Source: an uncultured Bacteroidales bacterium
GTDB lineage: Bacteria > Bacteroidota > Bacteroidia > Bacteroidales > UBA3663
Assembly (NCBI GenBank): GCA_905235375.1
Contig: CAJOLH010000005.1
Span: 1 to 64,000 of the forward strand
DNA: 64,000 bases
Reading direction: 5' to 3'
A model generated the notes under the pieces. That model did not search any database. It saw only the letters and a program-made list of their open reading frames with translations, and was not told the DNA's origin. The translations under genes and the position numbers were made by a program. Positions 47,101 to 53,201 of the stretch are shown in pieces; positions within the stretch are counted from its first letter, which is position 1; each line of letters starts with the position of its first letter.

Positions 47101-48716
47101 TCACGCTGATTGAAGGTGATACTTCGGAGGATGTTGATCCACTCTCGACCAAGACTTTGCGTTTCTCTATCAACCCGTTCACACCTATTGGTGACTACGA
47201 CCTGACAATCGGGTTAAAGGGCAATTTCGAGATTCTCGAGCCACTGCGTATCGTTATGAAGGTTCGTGGCGAGAAACCTCAGTGGTCGGTCGATCCGACG
47301 GCCTACGAACATCAGATGACCATCATCGGTCTTGTGCGTTTCAACGGATTCATCATGGATAATCCCGAGAGCATTGTCGCTGCCTTCATCGATGGCGAAT
47401 GTCGTGGTCTGGCTTCTCCGTCCAATATTCTTAACAGTGCTTATGTGACACTCAACATTTATGGCGACAGTTACAGTAATATGGACTATCAGAAGCCCGT
47501 TACGTTCTCCATCTGGGATGCATCTACCGGCATGACCTATATTGACGCAAATGTGACAATTCCAGACGATGACAGTGGTCAGGTGCTCTTCGAACACGAT
47601 ATGCTCCTGGGTGACTACACTCGTCCTGTGATTTGGACCAAGAGCAACAAGGCTGAGCAGCATATTCCCATTCATGTGAACTGGAACTGGATCTCACTCG
47701 GAGTCAATCCTGAGGACAATCATCCTTACAAGGTGTTTGCAGACTATGATGGATGGGCACTCTCCATCAAGGATCATGGTTCGGAGGTGGCTTGGAGCAA
47801 TGGCACGCAATGGAAGGGCACCCTCTCAGTGGGCGCCAACACAATGTACAAACTCAAGGTGACCAGTCTGCCTGAGAGTCCCGTACTGCCTTCGCAGCTC
47901 GCTGTCATTGGCCAGCAGGTCAATCTCTACGAAACGCCCGTCGAACTTAGTGAGGGCTGGAACTGGATAGCCTACACACCACTCTATACGATGACTGTCG
48001 GTGAAGCGCTTGCTGGAGCCGATCCACAGTTTGGCGACCGCATAAAGTCGCAGACGGCTATCGCCATCTATGGACTTAACGGCTGGGTAGGCAATCTCAC
48101 TGCCCTCGAGAGCGGCCATGGCTATTTGTACTACAGCACTGATCCCGGCGATAAGATGTTCTTCTATCCGTCGCTGAACCTGGCAAATCCATTCCAGCTT
48201 AAAGCTCATGCCATGATGGCCCTTGCCCGCACGGGCGACCAGCCTACCATCTTCACACCTGTCGATAAGCATCTCTATCCCGACAACATGACGATGGTCG
48301 TGCAGCTTACCGACGGAGAATCCGTAGTCGATACCTGTGAGGTTGCCGTGTTTATCGATGGCGAATGTCGTGCCGCCACCCGAGCAATCGACGGACTCTA
48401 TTACCTCATCATCGCGGGTGAGGGCAGCAATGTCCCGATGGAGATTGTCACCTGCCTCGATGATCGTGTCGTCCTGCTGGACAATTCGCATGTCTTCGTC
48501 AGCGATGACAACATCGGAGATCCATGGTCGCCCTTCATCATCGACCTGCAGCATCTGCCCGAAGGTATCATCAATATTGATGCCGATGACTATGATCCTG
48601 ATGCATGGTACACGCTTCAGGGATTCCGGCTGAGTGATCGTCCCGAGTTGCCTGGCATCTACATCCATAATGGACAGAAGGTGTCTATCGGTCGGAAGGC
48701 TATCGAAAATCGTTGA
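38112..48716 (+). CDS. Giant secreted LamG-containing protein, probable T9SS cargo
   Basis: A 3,534-residue exported protein, signal peptide cleaved near Ala29. In order: an N-terminal beta region; FnIII-like modules (about 450-690); a LamG-like domain (about 715-1215) interrupted by a GLUG-like beta-helical segment (about 800-1020, IIASAADWERFASLVNGG, GHFEGNGHTLTVDY); a carboxypeptidase-regulatory-like domain (about 1255-1420); a long region without recognised domains that contains LRDPPGAKSK (near 1770); two LamG-like domains (about 2463-2617 and 2670-2846); WNWIS/GWNWIAY repeats (about 3180-3360); and a C-terminal WYTLQGFRLSDRPELPGIYI stretch ending in a basic tail, like type A T9SS sorting domains. 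Likely a surface adhesin or glycan-binding protein; no catalytic motif recognised. Confidence 0.82.
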   Translation: MNIMSTKHFIRQFALSLILMAMGAAPVFAGWQYEKINGSEGGGGTYTFRNENRYFGYDGDSYDSNHLDWFWTRKRFDGEKDQFYFEFEMRVCCDMIINFDKSSWNMLWHDSEVKQTLLEGEVYVVTQDNVLHRLGTWKKEKTDGSYVTYAVDDDQQYGSFHTYNLDTDNGHVKVRFLPRRQAFLDGVKRIIFKNRLVFKDTRQWGWFQYEKDIDLDYFDEDRPMPKLSYEWDTEGSLTFKAKDMRDITKDSRYLKQYYNVTQYLFFNNSKIKRSGDFYLVSDDVALTHRSNNKMDIQFNKWYVDGGAYTTPVVLQYRGASNVSTKDAECRFSDVWYYQTYVTGMVNPYTRPEKISVEFDKWNKCNTITWSKRDKAYYYDGSSTGTVDCSTDGKWYVLRYDKGVNVRTDGYKLLATLNGSSTNLKYTDKNIEYDKDYTYRVVFLPSLLEEGYKENLVNLPGQSSTHSSADLWEEQSVSTLMEVPIKLTQDRSYEKVVRLVWEYNIQLKGLDWRIDYRPLGTTTWKAVGETLPIDTKQYETHYDTEGSVCDLVEYRVMTTVNGKELYSNVLTCNLPVGSYISEVKATTGTEDGLVIVSWKVARADKTNDAYYRVLRRPIGTEEWTLLDDAIHGTASEYEYKDTRVAAGTYYEYTVEAYGAKCEEQFVQTGSMITPGFSQARGTITGHISFGTGTAVNGVRVNLVKSSADESSDGPQYLSRYIDGEGKGLAWKADTAKYASVLNGGNELTLQLWAKPMIEGGESQQAFLHLANALELGVKRIGDPSSYEVTAELRNGYDADGRFIIASAADWERFASLVNGGNTMLNAVMTADVDLADSQTMVGDTEANSYRGHFEGNGHTLTVDYYVYSSTNGSSGYRTAPFSYVGDGFEVSDLHVTGKISTNAKFAGGIVGGCSNGAVSLTRCRSSVTIESRFKGDGTHGGLVAITGASLLNLHSCLFDGVIKGDGLTNCGGMIGWIHDGHTAQFTDCLVNPESVPATEGFSTFARSRNGDSHRLDNCYYTQALGKEQGQLVAASDLTPSMMGDAWTTNDLSQVVPLSVESDVNTIVTCNVDATVKNARTSDAVNSVYCLYAVDLTPDNPKEYRVTEFHDLPFDDNDFTHITARYKDGSWIFAAGTDSLVCDTLPVSSTAWNACGKAAVTTLSLGGSLHNTGSTFRGNVDDVRLWNRALSTREIEGNFDRILGGTEKDLLLYWPLDEGINMRDYAFDVTKQDGICLENHPEIGANAVPSDVVPQLLKLYGMTDAAGDYIIRGIPFQQDGTNYKVVPLLGIHQFSPNSSSMFVSPTSLTANNVNFEDVSSFPMEGYIYYAGTNIPAEGIMLYVDGDLQSKDGKAQQTNSDGYYNISVPIGEHYVEAKLDYHTMVHGGRFPYEGTFNFDRAMTYDFADSTLVNFVGRVGGGERNDTLSVGFGASKNNIGIATIMLKLNNESFSFNCQDDHITPSDSIRTFESDTTSVNSSSWAGKGDNSKYIYIRTDSLTGEFSAMLPPLKYITKSVKIDSIPDIEFTSLPEIDLSTVSKTLTDSLIVTEESGGSVCDYYSYNTKHVFTYFAVPTLEIWQSDNPEGAFGEHDILRYEVASGDTTDITNIWEKAADGPVKYRFGYPIFQMDEPYTFKIRGYEAYMNRDASPKVVTDTIPLNDLTITLSNEMGDEQSVVGYIEKPDSTGLKAGEIYNLKKDQKLLDEQGMTTYSWVCGAPNVTSPYKRNFSVSFEKNGRTYVWDKLTAITIGELSQGNNFVTEGPDKPLMVLRDPPGAKSKTTWKSGTTNTKVRTSSVGWVASGQLVFNLAWGYKMVTVEGLGFALVSKYQTSTIWDLALKHQHTLLNKHDETWSTTVTEAVSTGSDNYHVGSSGDVFIGVSNNIQTGDCIRLGFYKGIDGSIQLDCRNATMMSLQEKTSFYYSAYEIENVMIPKWKELRYELLTQLPTKEACENYVNETDKSLYLTWYNEDSEVYGDSGTYVWKGPKNLSGDDKINYYNQQVKLWRNILKWNEQDKWEAIDNSRDYYVKNISFDGGTGYSYSERHDTTDVTTHDYSGQETFYTNFRHHCVASSGGHFDSDWGFTIETGVKWSDVSSDPDENVKSYAEFSYDFSDGNRGTDFSVDIYKSPRGYSNSFSILGGQSYNPYEGPEFARFYEPDEHHILSYGTQQMEQPDIRISVDGEQSAKTLTLTDIPSGQKKNLVLHLSNNNQTQQPFDMTYNLALVETSNTNGLQVYMDGVPMSGRSVLIPKGETVLKNITINQTDQSKLKYEGVKIRFTSPYQSLSIYDEVTLNATFVPSSSPVDLIISEPVFNSTSPDSIEMRIANFNRNFTGLKNIGVQYQFEGSTTWTEFCRFDSAYISEHIVPDRGYLRKWIDMRNDVSYPQGSYKFRAFTMTQYGNDDVYAYSDEVTVIKDNISPRTLTTPTPANGILGHGDDMSIEFNEDIVPGYVGDKNVIVTSKLNGAPVDHEVALRMIPWGQASKTTSPIFIHGDFTIDFWMKWTLNGLLMCQGETLQLFYIGIEEDGRVTLKMGDTELTSLVGIPRNTWTYVALNYKNSTQKVSMLAEWDDQSKLLFDNEIVDFSRFEALSVANVNNLYIGRGIDGSIHDLSIYNVCLDVFDVASRKYVSKDTYVYGLLHHWPMDEGHGTVASDSRHINDLEVNDRWEIHNVNYSLSIADSDDVYADISRIGTSIGESYAIELWCNILNKNEGTLFETGRSDLSRLRLRYDADMNLVLDYGEKSQIVASHEDFPDYGNWHHLALNVVRGQAASFYYNSHRTAVISEQDVPAIEGSQMKLGTGLTGQIDELRIWNATMTENRLLSNIYQCLDTADVYSLGLVAYYPFEKQDTINGIPTKGATLRNLAPVSYADTLAIHAKESSLTHIYVPPLKNAPVETRLVASPVASERKVVVRLTGVGITPRDIEGSTLNITVAQIHDMHGNVSQPIRWTAYVQQNTLKWEKDTVNIFKMYGDEATFDVNIVNKGATVEYYSVQNLPQWLTLIEGDTSEDVDPLSTKTLRFSINPFTPIGDYDLTIGLKGNFEILEPLRIVMKVRGEKPQWSVDPTAYEHQMTIIGLVRFNGFIMDNPESIVAAFIDGECRGLASPSNILNSAYVTLNIYGDSYSNMDYQKPVTFSIWDASTGMTYIDANVTIPDDDSGQVLFEHDMLLGDYTRPVIWTKSNKAEQHIPIHVNWNWISLGVNPEDNHPYKVFADYDGWALSIKDHGSEVAWSNGTQWKGTLSVGANTMYKLKVTSLPESPVLPSQLAVIGQQVNLYETPVELSEGWNWIAYTPLYTMTVGEALAGADPQFGDRIKSQTAIAIYGLNGWVGNLTALESGHGYLYYSTDPGDKMFFYPSLNLANPFQLKAHAMMALARTGDQPTIFTPVDKHLYPDNMTMVVQLTDGESVVDTCEVAVFIDGECRAATRAIDGLYYLIIAGEGSNVPMEIVTCLDDRVVLLDNSHVFVSDDNIGDPWSPFIIDLQHLPEGIINIDADDYDPDAWYTLQGFRLSDRPELPGIYIHNGQKVSIGRKAIENR

Positions 48717-48742
48717 TTCGTCAATTTTATTCTTGAAATCAT

Positions 48743-48777
48743 GCAGGCTCGTCCGTTAGGATGAGCCTGCTGTTTTA
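48743..48777 (+). terminator. Terminator after the giant gene
   Basis: The stem GCAGGCTC (48743-48750) / GAGCCTGC (48763-48770) extends through a wobble to a four-base loop (GTTA). Only a short T-rich tail (TGTTTTA) follows, so termination may be partial. Confidence 0.65.
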
Positions 48778-48837
48778 GTTTTGAGGTAAACTTCTGCGAA
48801 AATGAAGCTGATACGATGGCAAGGTCAGAAAATTTTG

Positions 48838-49254
48838 CAAATGGAACGCGTAAGGACGTTGACACTCCATTTCCCGTAGCAAATGGGACGCGTAGGGACG
48901 TTGACGCTCCATTTCCCGTAGCAAATGGAACGCGTAGGGACGTTGACGCTCCATTTCCTGTAGCAGATGGAACGCGTAGGGACGTTGACGCTCCATTTCT
49001 CGCAGCAAATGGAACGCGTAGGGACGTTGACGCTCCATTTCCCGTAGCAAATGGAACGCGTAGGGACGTCGACGTTCCATTTCCTGTAGCAAATGGAACG
49101 CTTAGGGACGTTGACGCTCCATTTCCCGCAGCAAATGGAACGCGTAGGGACGTTGACGCTCCATTTCCCGTAGCAAATGGAACGCTTAGGGACGTTGACG
49201 CTCCATTTCTCGTAGCAAATGGAACGCCTACGGACGCAGACGTTCCATTTCAGG
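48838..49254. repeat. 42-bp tandem repeat array B, 10 copies
   Basis: An ATGG anchor recurs at 48841, 48883, 48925, 48967, 49009, 49051, 49093, 49135, 49177 and 49219: exactly 42 bp each time. Most units can form a hairpin, TCCATTT-8 nt-AAATGGA. On the plus strand a frame with an ATG at 48816 runs to 49259 and encodes a 14-residue repeat (NGTRRDVDAPFPVA), 147 residues in all; on the minus strand another frame is also open. I see no signal peptide, and no promoter beyond read-through from the giant gene, so coding status is undecided. The unit sequence is unrelated to array A. Confidence 0.92.
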
Positions 49255-49353
49255 AATAATTGGTGATTTTCGAAAATGCAAGCAACTTTCTACGATCAGA
49301 TATGTAAAAATCCCTCTTCAATAGATGAAATTTCCTCATTTCTTTCCCATAAT

Positions 49354-49385
49354 TTTGGATATTGCTAAATAAGATGCTATCTTTG
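49354..49385 (+). promoter_or_regulatory. Promoter for the DUF4298 gene
   Basis: -33 TTTG (49354-49357), 20-bp spacer, -7 TATCTTTG (49378-49385), about 34 bp before the ATG. It begins some 100 bp downstream of array B. Confidence 0.75.
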
Positions 49386-49419
49386 CAACAAAAATTTCTT
49401 ATAGTTTTGAGTTATTATT

Positions 49420-49710
49420 ATGGACGTAGAAAGAATCAAACAGATGGAAATGCGGTTCGACCTTGTGTCGGATGCTGTGAAAAGAATGTCGGACGCACTC
49501 GACGTGTATGAATCGATTAAGGTCTCACTGAACACACTCAATGAATATTATGGCAGCGAGGAATGGAAACGGGACCTTTCTGACGATGAAGCCGGACTGC
49601 TGCCCAAAGACCTCAAGCGAGGCGTTCTGTCGGAAGATGGCATCTGGGATCTGCTTTGCGATCACACAAGTCTGTTGGAACGAATGAAACAGATTTGCCA
49701 GGAAGAATAA
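49420..49710 (+). CDS. DUF4298 family protein
   Basis: A 96-residue, highly charged, probably all-helical cytoplasmic protein. The MDVERIKQMEMRFDLVSDAV start, the YYGSEEWKRDLSDDEAG middle and the LKRGVLSEDGIWDLL segment match the DUF4298 family, whose function is unknown. It is monocistronic, with a consensus promoter on one side and a bidirectional terminator on the other, and is convergent with the uxaA gene. Confidence 0.85.
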   Translation: MDVERIKQMEMRFDLVSDAVKRMSDALDVYESIKVSLNTLNEYYGSEEWKRDLSDDEAGLLPKDLKRGVLSEDGIWDLLCDHTSLLERMKQICQEE

Positions 49711-49714
49711 CTGA

Positions 49715-49755
49715 AAAAAGCGTGCCTGGATTATTCGTCCAAGCACGCTTTATTA
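49715..49755. terminator. Bidirectional terminator between DUF4298 and uxaA
   Basis: The stem AAAGCGTGC (49717-49725) / GCACGCTTT (49743-49751) is flanked by an A-run on the left and TTATT on the right, so it can end transcription from both converging genes. Confidence 0.75.
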
Positions 49756-49772
49756 AGATACGTGGGAGTATG

Positions 49773-51281
49773 TTATAGCGTTACACCGTTCTTGAAGATT
49801 GAAATCTCGTGGATGCCTGCAACTTCATTGTGGGTGTACTCGCCATTGGCCACGCGGAGAATCTTGGCTGTAAATTCCTTGACAACTTCGTCCATGCTCT
49901 TGTCTTCGACCAGCACACCGGCATTGAAGTCAATCCAATTGGGCTTGCGCTGATAGAGGCCGGAATTGGTGCTGACCTTCATGGTGGGCACGAAGGTGCC
50001 GAATGGCGTGCCACGACCTGTGGTGAAGAGTACAATCTGACAACCTGCCGCAGCGAGGGCTGTAGCTGCCACAAGGTCGTTGCCGGGAGCAGAGAGCAGG
50101 TTGAGGCCGTTGTTCTTGAGGCGATCGCCATACTCCATAACACCGCAAACCACCGAACTGCCGGATTTCTGGGTGCAGCCGAGAGCTTTCTCTTCGAGTG
50201 TGGAAATGCCGCCTGCCTTGTTGCCTGGTGAAGGATTTTCGCCGCAAGGTTCGCCGTGCGAGAGGAAGTAGTTCTTGAAGTTGTTGATGAGCGAGATGGT
50301 CTCATCGAGCAATTCGTCATTGCCGCAACGCTCCATCAGGATGGTCTCGGCACCGAACATTTCGGGAACCTCGGTGAGGATGGTGGTGCCGCCCTGTTTT
50401 TCGCAGAGGAAATCGGAGAAGGCACCCAGAAGCGGATTTGCCGTGATGCCCGAGAAGCCATCCGATCCACCACACTTGAGGCCAATGCGCAGCTTGCTGG
50501 CAGGCACGGTCTGACGCTTGTCCTGCTGTGCCTTCTTGACGAGTTCGGTGAGGAGATTGACGCCGTATGGTACCTCGTCGCCCTGCACTTCCTGGCAAAT
50601 CATGAACTTCACGCGATCCTTGTTGTAGTCGCCGCAGAATTCCTCGAAGACGCGAGGCTGGTTGTTCTCACATCCCAGGCCGACAACGAGGATGGCTCCT
50701 GCATTGGGATGATGTACCATGTCGCGCAGGATCTTCTTGGTGTTCTCGTGGTCCTCGCTCAGCTGTGAGCAGCCGAAGTTGTGCGGGAAGTTGAAGATAC
50801 CATCAATGCCCTCAATCTTGTCGCCACCAAAAGCAGCACGGGTCTTCTCGACAATCTGCTTGATGATGCCGTTGACGCAGCCGACCGTAGGAATTACCCA
50901 AACCTCATTGCGGATGCCGACCTGTCCATCGAGACGAACATAGCCCTCGAAGGTGAGCTGCGGGCCGGATGGCTCCTGGCGCTTCATGCCCTTGATGCGG
51001 ATGTTGCTGTAGTCGAGCGTGCCCGCAAGGTTGGTCTTGATGTCCTCGTGGTCGAGGTATGAACCCTGCTTGATGGCATGGCGGGCATGACCGATAGGGA
51101 ATCCGTATTTGATGATGTTCTCGCCCTCGGCAAAGTCCTTGAGCGCACACTTGTGGCCTGCTGGAATGTCGGTGATAAGGGTGACCTGCTGACCATCCAC
51201 ATCGACAACTGCACCTTTCGTCAATGGCTGAAGTGCCACGAAAACATTGTCGGCAGGATTGATTTTCAGAAATTGTTTCAC
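49773..51281 (-). CDS. uxaA: Altronate dehydratase
   Basis: A 502-residue UxaA-type enzyme that dehydrates D-altronate to 2-keto-3-deoxygluconate. The N-terminal SAF domain (MKQFLKINPADNVFVALQPL) is followed by the catalytic D-galactarate dehydratase/altronate hydrolase domain, with NFGCSQLSEDHENTKKILRD, GLKCGGSDGFSGITANPLLG and LFTTGRGTPFGTFVPTMKVS as conserved blocks. The start codon is GTG at 51279-51281, giving the family's N-terminus. It is second in the uxaB-uxaA unit; a 105-bp gap containing an inverted repeat separates them and no promoter is apparent within it. Confidence 0.94.
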   Translation of the reverse strand: MKQFLKINPADNVFVALQPLTKGAVVDVDGQQVTLITDIPAGHKCALKDFAEGENIIKYGFPIGHARHAIKQGSYLDHEDIKTNLAGTLDYSNIRIKGMKRQEPSGPQLTFEGYVRLDGQVGIRNEVWVIPTVGCVNGIIKQIVEKTRAAFGGDKIEGIDGIFNFPHNFGCSQLSEDHENTKKILRDMVHHPNAGAILVVGLGCENNQPRVFEEFCGDYNKDRVKFMICQEVQGDEVPYGVNLLTELVKKAQQDKRQTVPASKLRIGLKCGGSDGFSGITANPLLGAFSDFLCEKQGGTTILTEVPEMFGAETILMERCGNDELLDETISLINNFKNYFLSHGEPCGENPSPGNKAGGISTLEEKALGCTQKSGSSVVCGVMEYGDRLKNNGLNLLSAPGNDLVAATALAAAGCQIVLFTTGRGTPFGTFVPTMKVSTNSGLYQRKPNWIDFNAGVLVEDKSMDEVVKEFTAKILRVANGEYTHNEVAGIHEISIFKNGVTL

Positions 51282-51322
51282 TTTTGAATTAGGTTTAGAT
51301 GATGTACTAATAGAAAGGAAAA

Positions 51323-51376
51323 TAGGACAATTTACGAGCGTGGTTTACAATAACCCCAGGCAGGTAAATTGTCCTA
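51323..51376 (-). promoter_or_regulatory. 13-bp inverted repeat between uxaB and uxaA
   Basis: Perfect arms TAGGACAATTTAC (51323-51335) and GTAAATTGTCCTA (51364-51376) with a 28-nt loop. On the transcript the stem is followed by TTTTCC, which is not a strong T-tract. It could trim or stabilise mRNA, partly terminate transcription, or be a paired protein-binding site controlling the uxaA/uxaB ratio. Confidence 0.55.
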
Positions 51377-51386
51377 AAAAGACTTT

Positions 51387-52865
51387 TTAGAGAATGCCCT
51401 TCACGGTTTCGAGCATACCCTTCTCCTGAATCTGGTTGAGGAAGTCGGTTACCATATCGGTCATGCCGGGAATCTCATTGAGGTTGCCTTGCTCTTTCCA
51501 GATAAGATCCACGGCACCAAGAACGCCTTCAGCCACCTTGCGGGTGTCGCCGGTTGCCCAAAGGTTGGTGAGCAGATCCATGATCTCTTGTGCATCGTTG
51601 GGCTGGATGGGAGCACCATCGGCGCGTACACCACCCTTATAATAGGTGATGATGGCTGCCAGACCAAGCACGAGGCCCTTAGGCAGTTCACCCTTGCGCT
51701 CCAGATAAATCTTAACGCCAGGCAGATCGCGTGTCTGATACTTGGGGAATGAGTTGAGCATGATGCTGGTCACCTGATGATCGACGTATGGATTGTCGAA
51801 GCGCTCCAGTACATCGGCAGCGAACTGCTGCAGCTCTTCCATAGGCAGGTTGAGGGTCTGCATGAGCTCTTCGAACTGTACCTTGTGGATATACTTGCTG
51901 ATGACAGGATGATGGCAGGCATCGCGCACAATGTTTACGCCACTGAGGTAAGCGACAGGGGAGAGGACGGTGTGCGGGCCATTGAGGAGGGTAACCTTCC
52001 GCTCATGATAGGGAGCCTCGCTCTCGGCAATGAGCACGTGGAGACCAGCCTTCTCGGCGGGGAACTCCTTGCGCAGGGCTGCACAAGACATATTGGTAGG
52101 ACGCTCAATAACCCAGAGGTGGAAGATTTCGGCCTGAATCATCAGATTGTCGGCATAGCCTGCACGCTTCTGCAGCTTGGCGATGTCCTTGCGTGGGAAA
52201 CCGGGAACGATGCGGTCAACGAGGGTGGCGCAGACGTAGCAGTATTTATTGAACCACTTCTTGAATGCCTCATAGTCCTTGCCGAAGTCATCCTTCCAGA
52301 GTTCGATGTACTTCTGGATGCAATCCTTGAGGTGATGTCCGTTGAGGAAGATCAGCTCGCAAGGCATGATGATAAGTCCCTTCTTCGGGTTGCCCTTGAA
52401 GGTCTTGAAGCGACGGAAGAGGAGCTGGGTGAGCTTGCCGGGGTAAGATGATGCGGGAGCATCGGTGAACTTGCAGTTGGGATCGAAAGCGATGCCTGCC
52501 TCGGTGGTGTTGGAGATGACGAAACGGATATCCGGCTGGTCGGCCAACGCCATGAATGCGGCATTCTGGCTGTATGGATTGAGGGCGCGGCTGATTACAT
52601 CCACACGATCGAGGGTGTCAACGGGCTTTCCGTTCTGACGACCCTGCAGGTTGACGTGATAGAGGCAATCCTGACCATTGAGCCACTCCACCATGCCACG
52701 CTCGATAGGCTGAACGACAACAACAGAGGCATTGAAGTCGGTCTTCTTGTTCATATTCCAGATGATCCAATCGACAAATGCACGGAGGAAGTTACCTTCA
52801 CCAAACTGGATGATTTTCTCGGGAGCCACGCTCTTGGGCGCGGCTTGCTTGTTTAGAGCTTTCAT
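51387..52865 (-). CDS. uxaB: Tagaturonate reductase (altronate oxidoreductase)
   Basis: A 492-residue mannitol-dehydrogenase-family enzyme, close to E. coli UxaB: the start PEKIIQFGEGNFLRAFVDW, the RFVISNTTEAGIAFD block, SYPGKLTQLLFRRFK, IMPCELI and CATLVDRIVPGFPRKD all correspond. It reduces D-tagaturonate to D-altronate with NADH. The frame is open upstream, but I start at the ATG at 52863-52865 (MKALNKQ), which leaves the promoter outside the gene. It is the first gene of the leftward uxaB-uxaA unit and diverges from uxaC. Confidence 0.94.
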   Translation of the reverse strand: MKALNKQAAPKSVAPEKIIQFGEGNFLRAFVDWIIWNMNKKTDFNASVVVVQPIERGMVEWLNGQDCLYHVNLQGRQNGKPVDTLDRVDVISRALNPYSQNAAFMALADQPDIRFVISNTTEAGIAFDPNCKFTDAPASSYPGKLTQLLFRRFKTFKGNPKKGLIIMPCELIFLNGHHLKDCIQKYIELWKDDFGKDYEAFKKWFNKYCYVCATLVDRIVPGFPRKDIAKLQKRAGYADNLMIQAEIFHLWVIERPTNMSCAALRKEFPAEKAGLHVLIAESEAPYHERKVTLLNGPHTVLSPVAYLSGVNIVRDACHHPVISKYIHKVQFEELMQTLNLPMEELQQFAADVLERFDNPYVDHQVTSIMLNSFPKYQTRDLPGVKIYLERKGELPKGLVLGLAAIITYYKGGVRADGAPIQPNDAQEIMDLLTNLWATGDTRKVAEGVLGAVDLIWKEQGNLNEIPGMTDMVTDFLNQIQEKGMLETVKGIL

Positions 52866-52972
52866 GTTGCTTGTTTGATAATGATTAAAGTTAGTTATGT
52901 AGGTTTTAATATAGGTCTGTTTATAACAAAAATCGTACAAAATTTGGGACGATTATGTGTAAAATTGTCTGC

Positions 52973-52980
52973 AAATATAC
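52973..52980 (-). promoter_or_regulatory. -7 element for uxaB-uxaA
   Basis: Reads TATATTTG on the minus strand; a TTTG at 52998-53001 could be its -33 (17-bp spacer, short). The leader to the uxaB ATG is about 100 nt. Confidence 0.5.
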
Positions 52981-53017
52981 TAATTTTATTTTTTATTCAA
53001 AAAAAAAACAGAATTTT

Positions 53018-53049
53018 TTTGCATTAAATAAAAAAAAAACGTATCTTCG
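53018..53049 (+). promoter_or_regulatory. Promoter for uxaC-kdgK-eda-exuT
   Basis: -33 TTTG (53018-53021), 20-bp spacer, -7 TATCTTCG (53042-53049; one base off TAnnTTTG). It lies back-to-back with the uxaB promoter, so both arms of the pathway can be controlled from one 50-bp region. Confidence 0.55.
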
Positions 53050-53056
53050 CCCCATG

Positions 53057-53201
53057 AAATTAGCAAAAACACCGCTATTTTTGCAATATTCCAATCTTAA
53101 ACCTTAGCGTACGGCCTCTGTACACTGAGAATACTTAACTGAAGAAAGAACCACGCTAATCGGGTTTTATCTTATACAAACACATAAACACTATATCTAC
53201 A
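53057..53201 (+). other. Long 5' leader of the uxaC operon
   Basis: About 145 nt of untranslated leader are predicted from the promoter above. It contains a 7-bp inverted repeat TTAGCGT (53104-53110) / ACGCTAA (53153-53159) and a small GTAC...GTAC pair. I do not recognise a known riboswitch, and no open frame in the leader is convincing. Confidence 0.35.
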
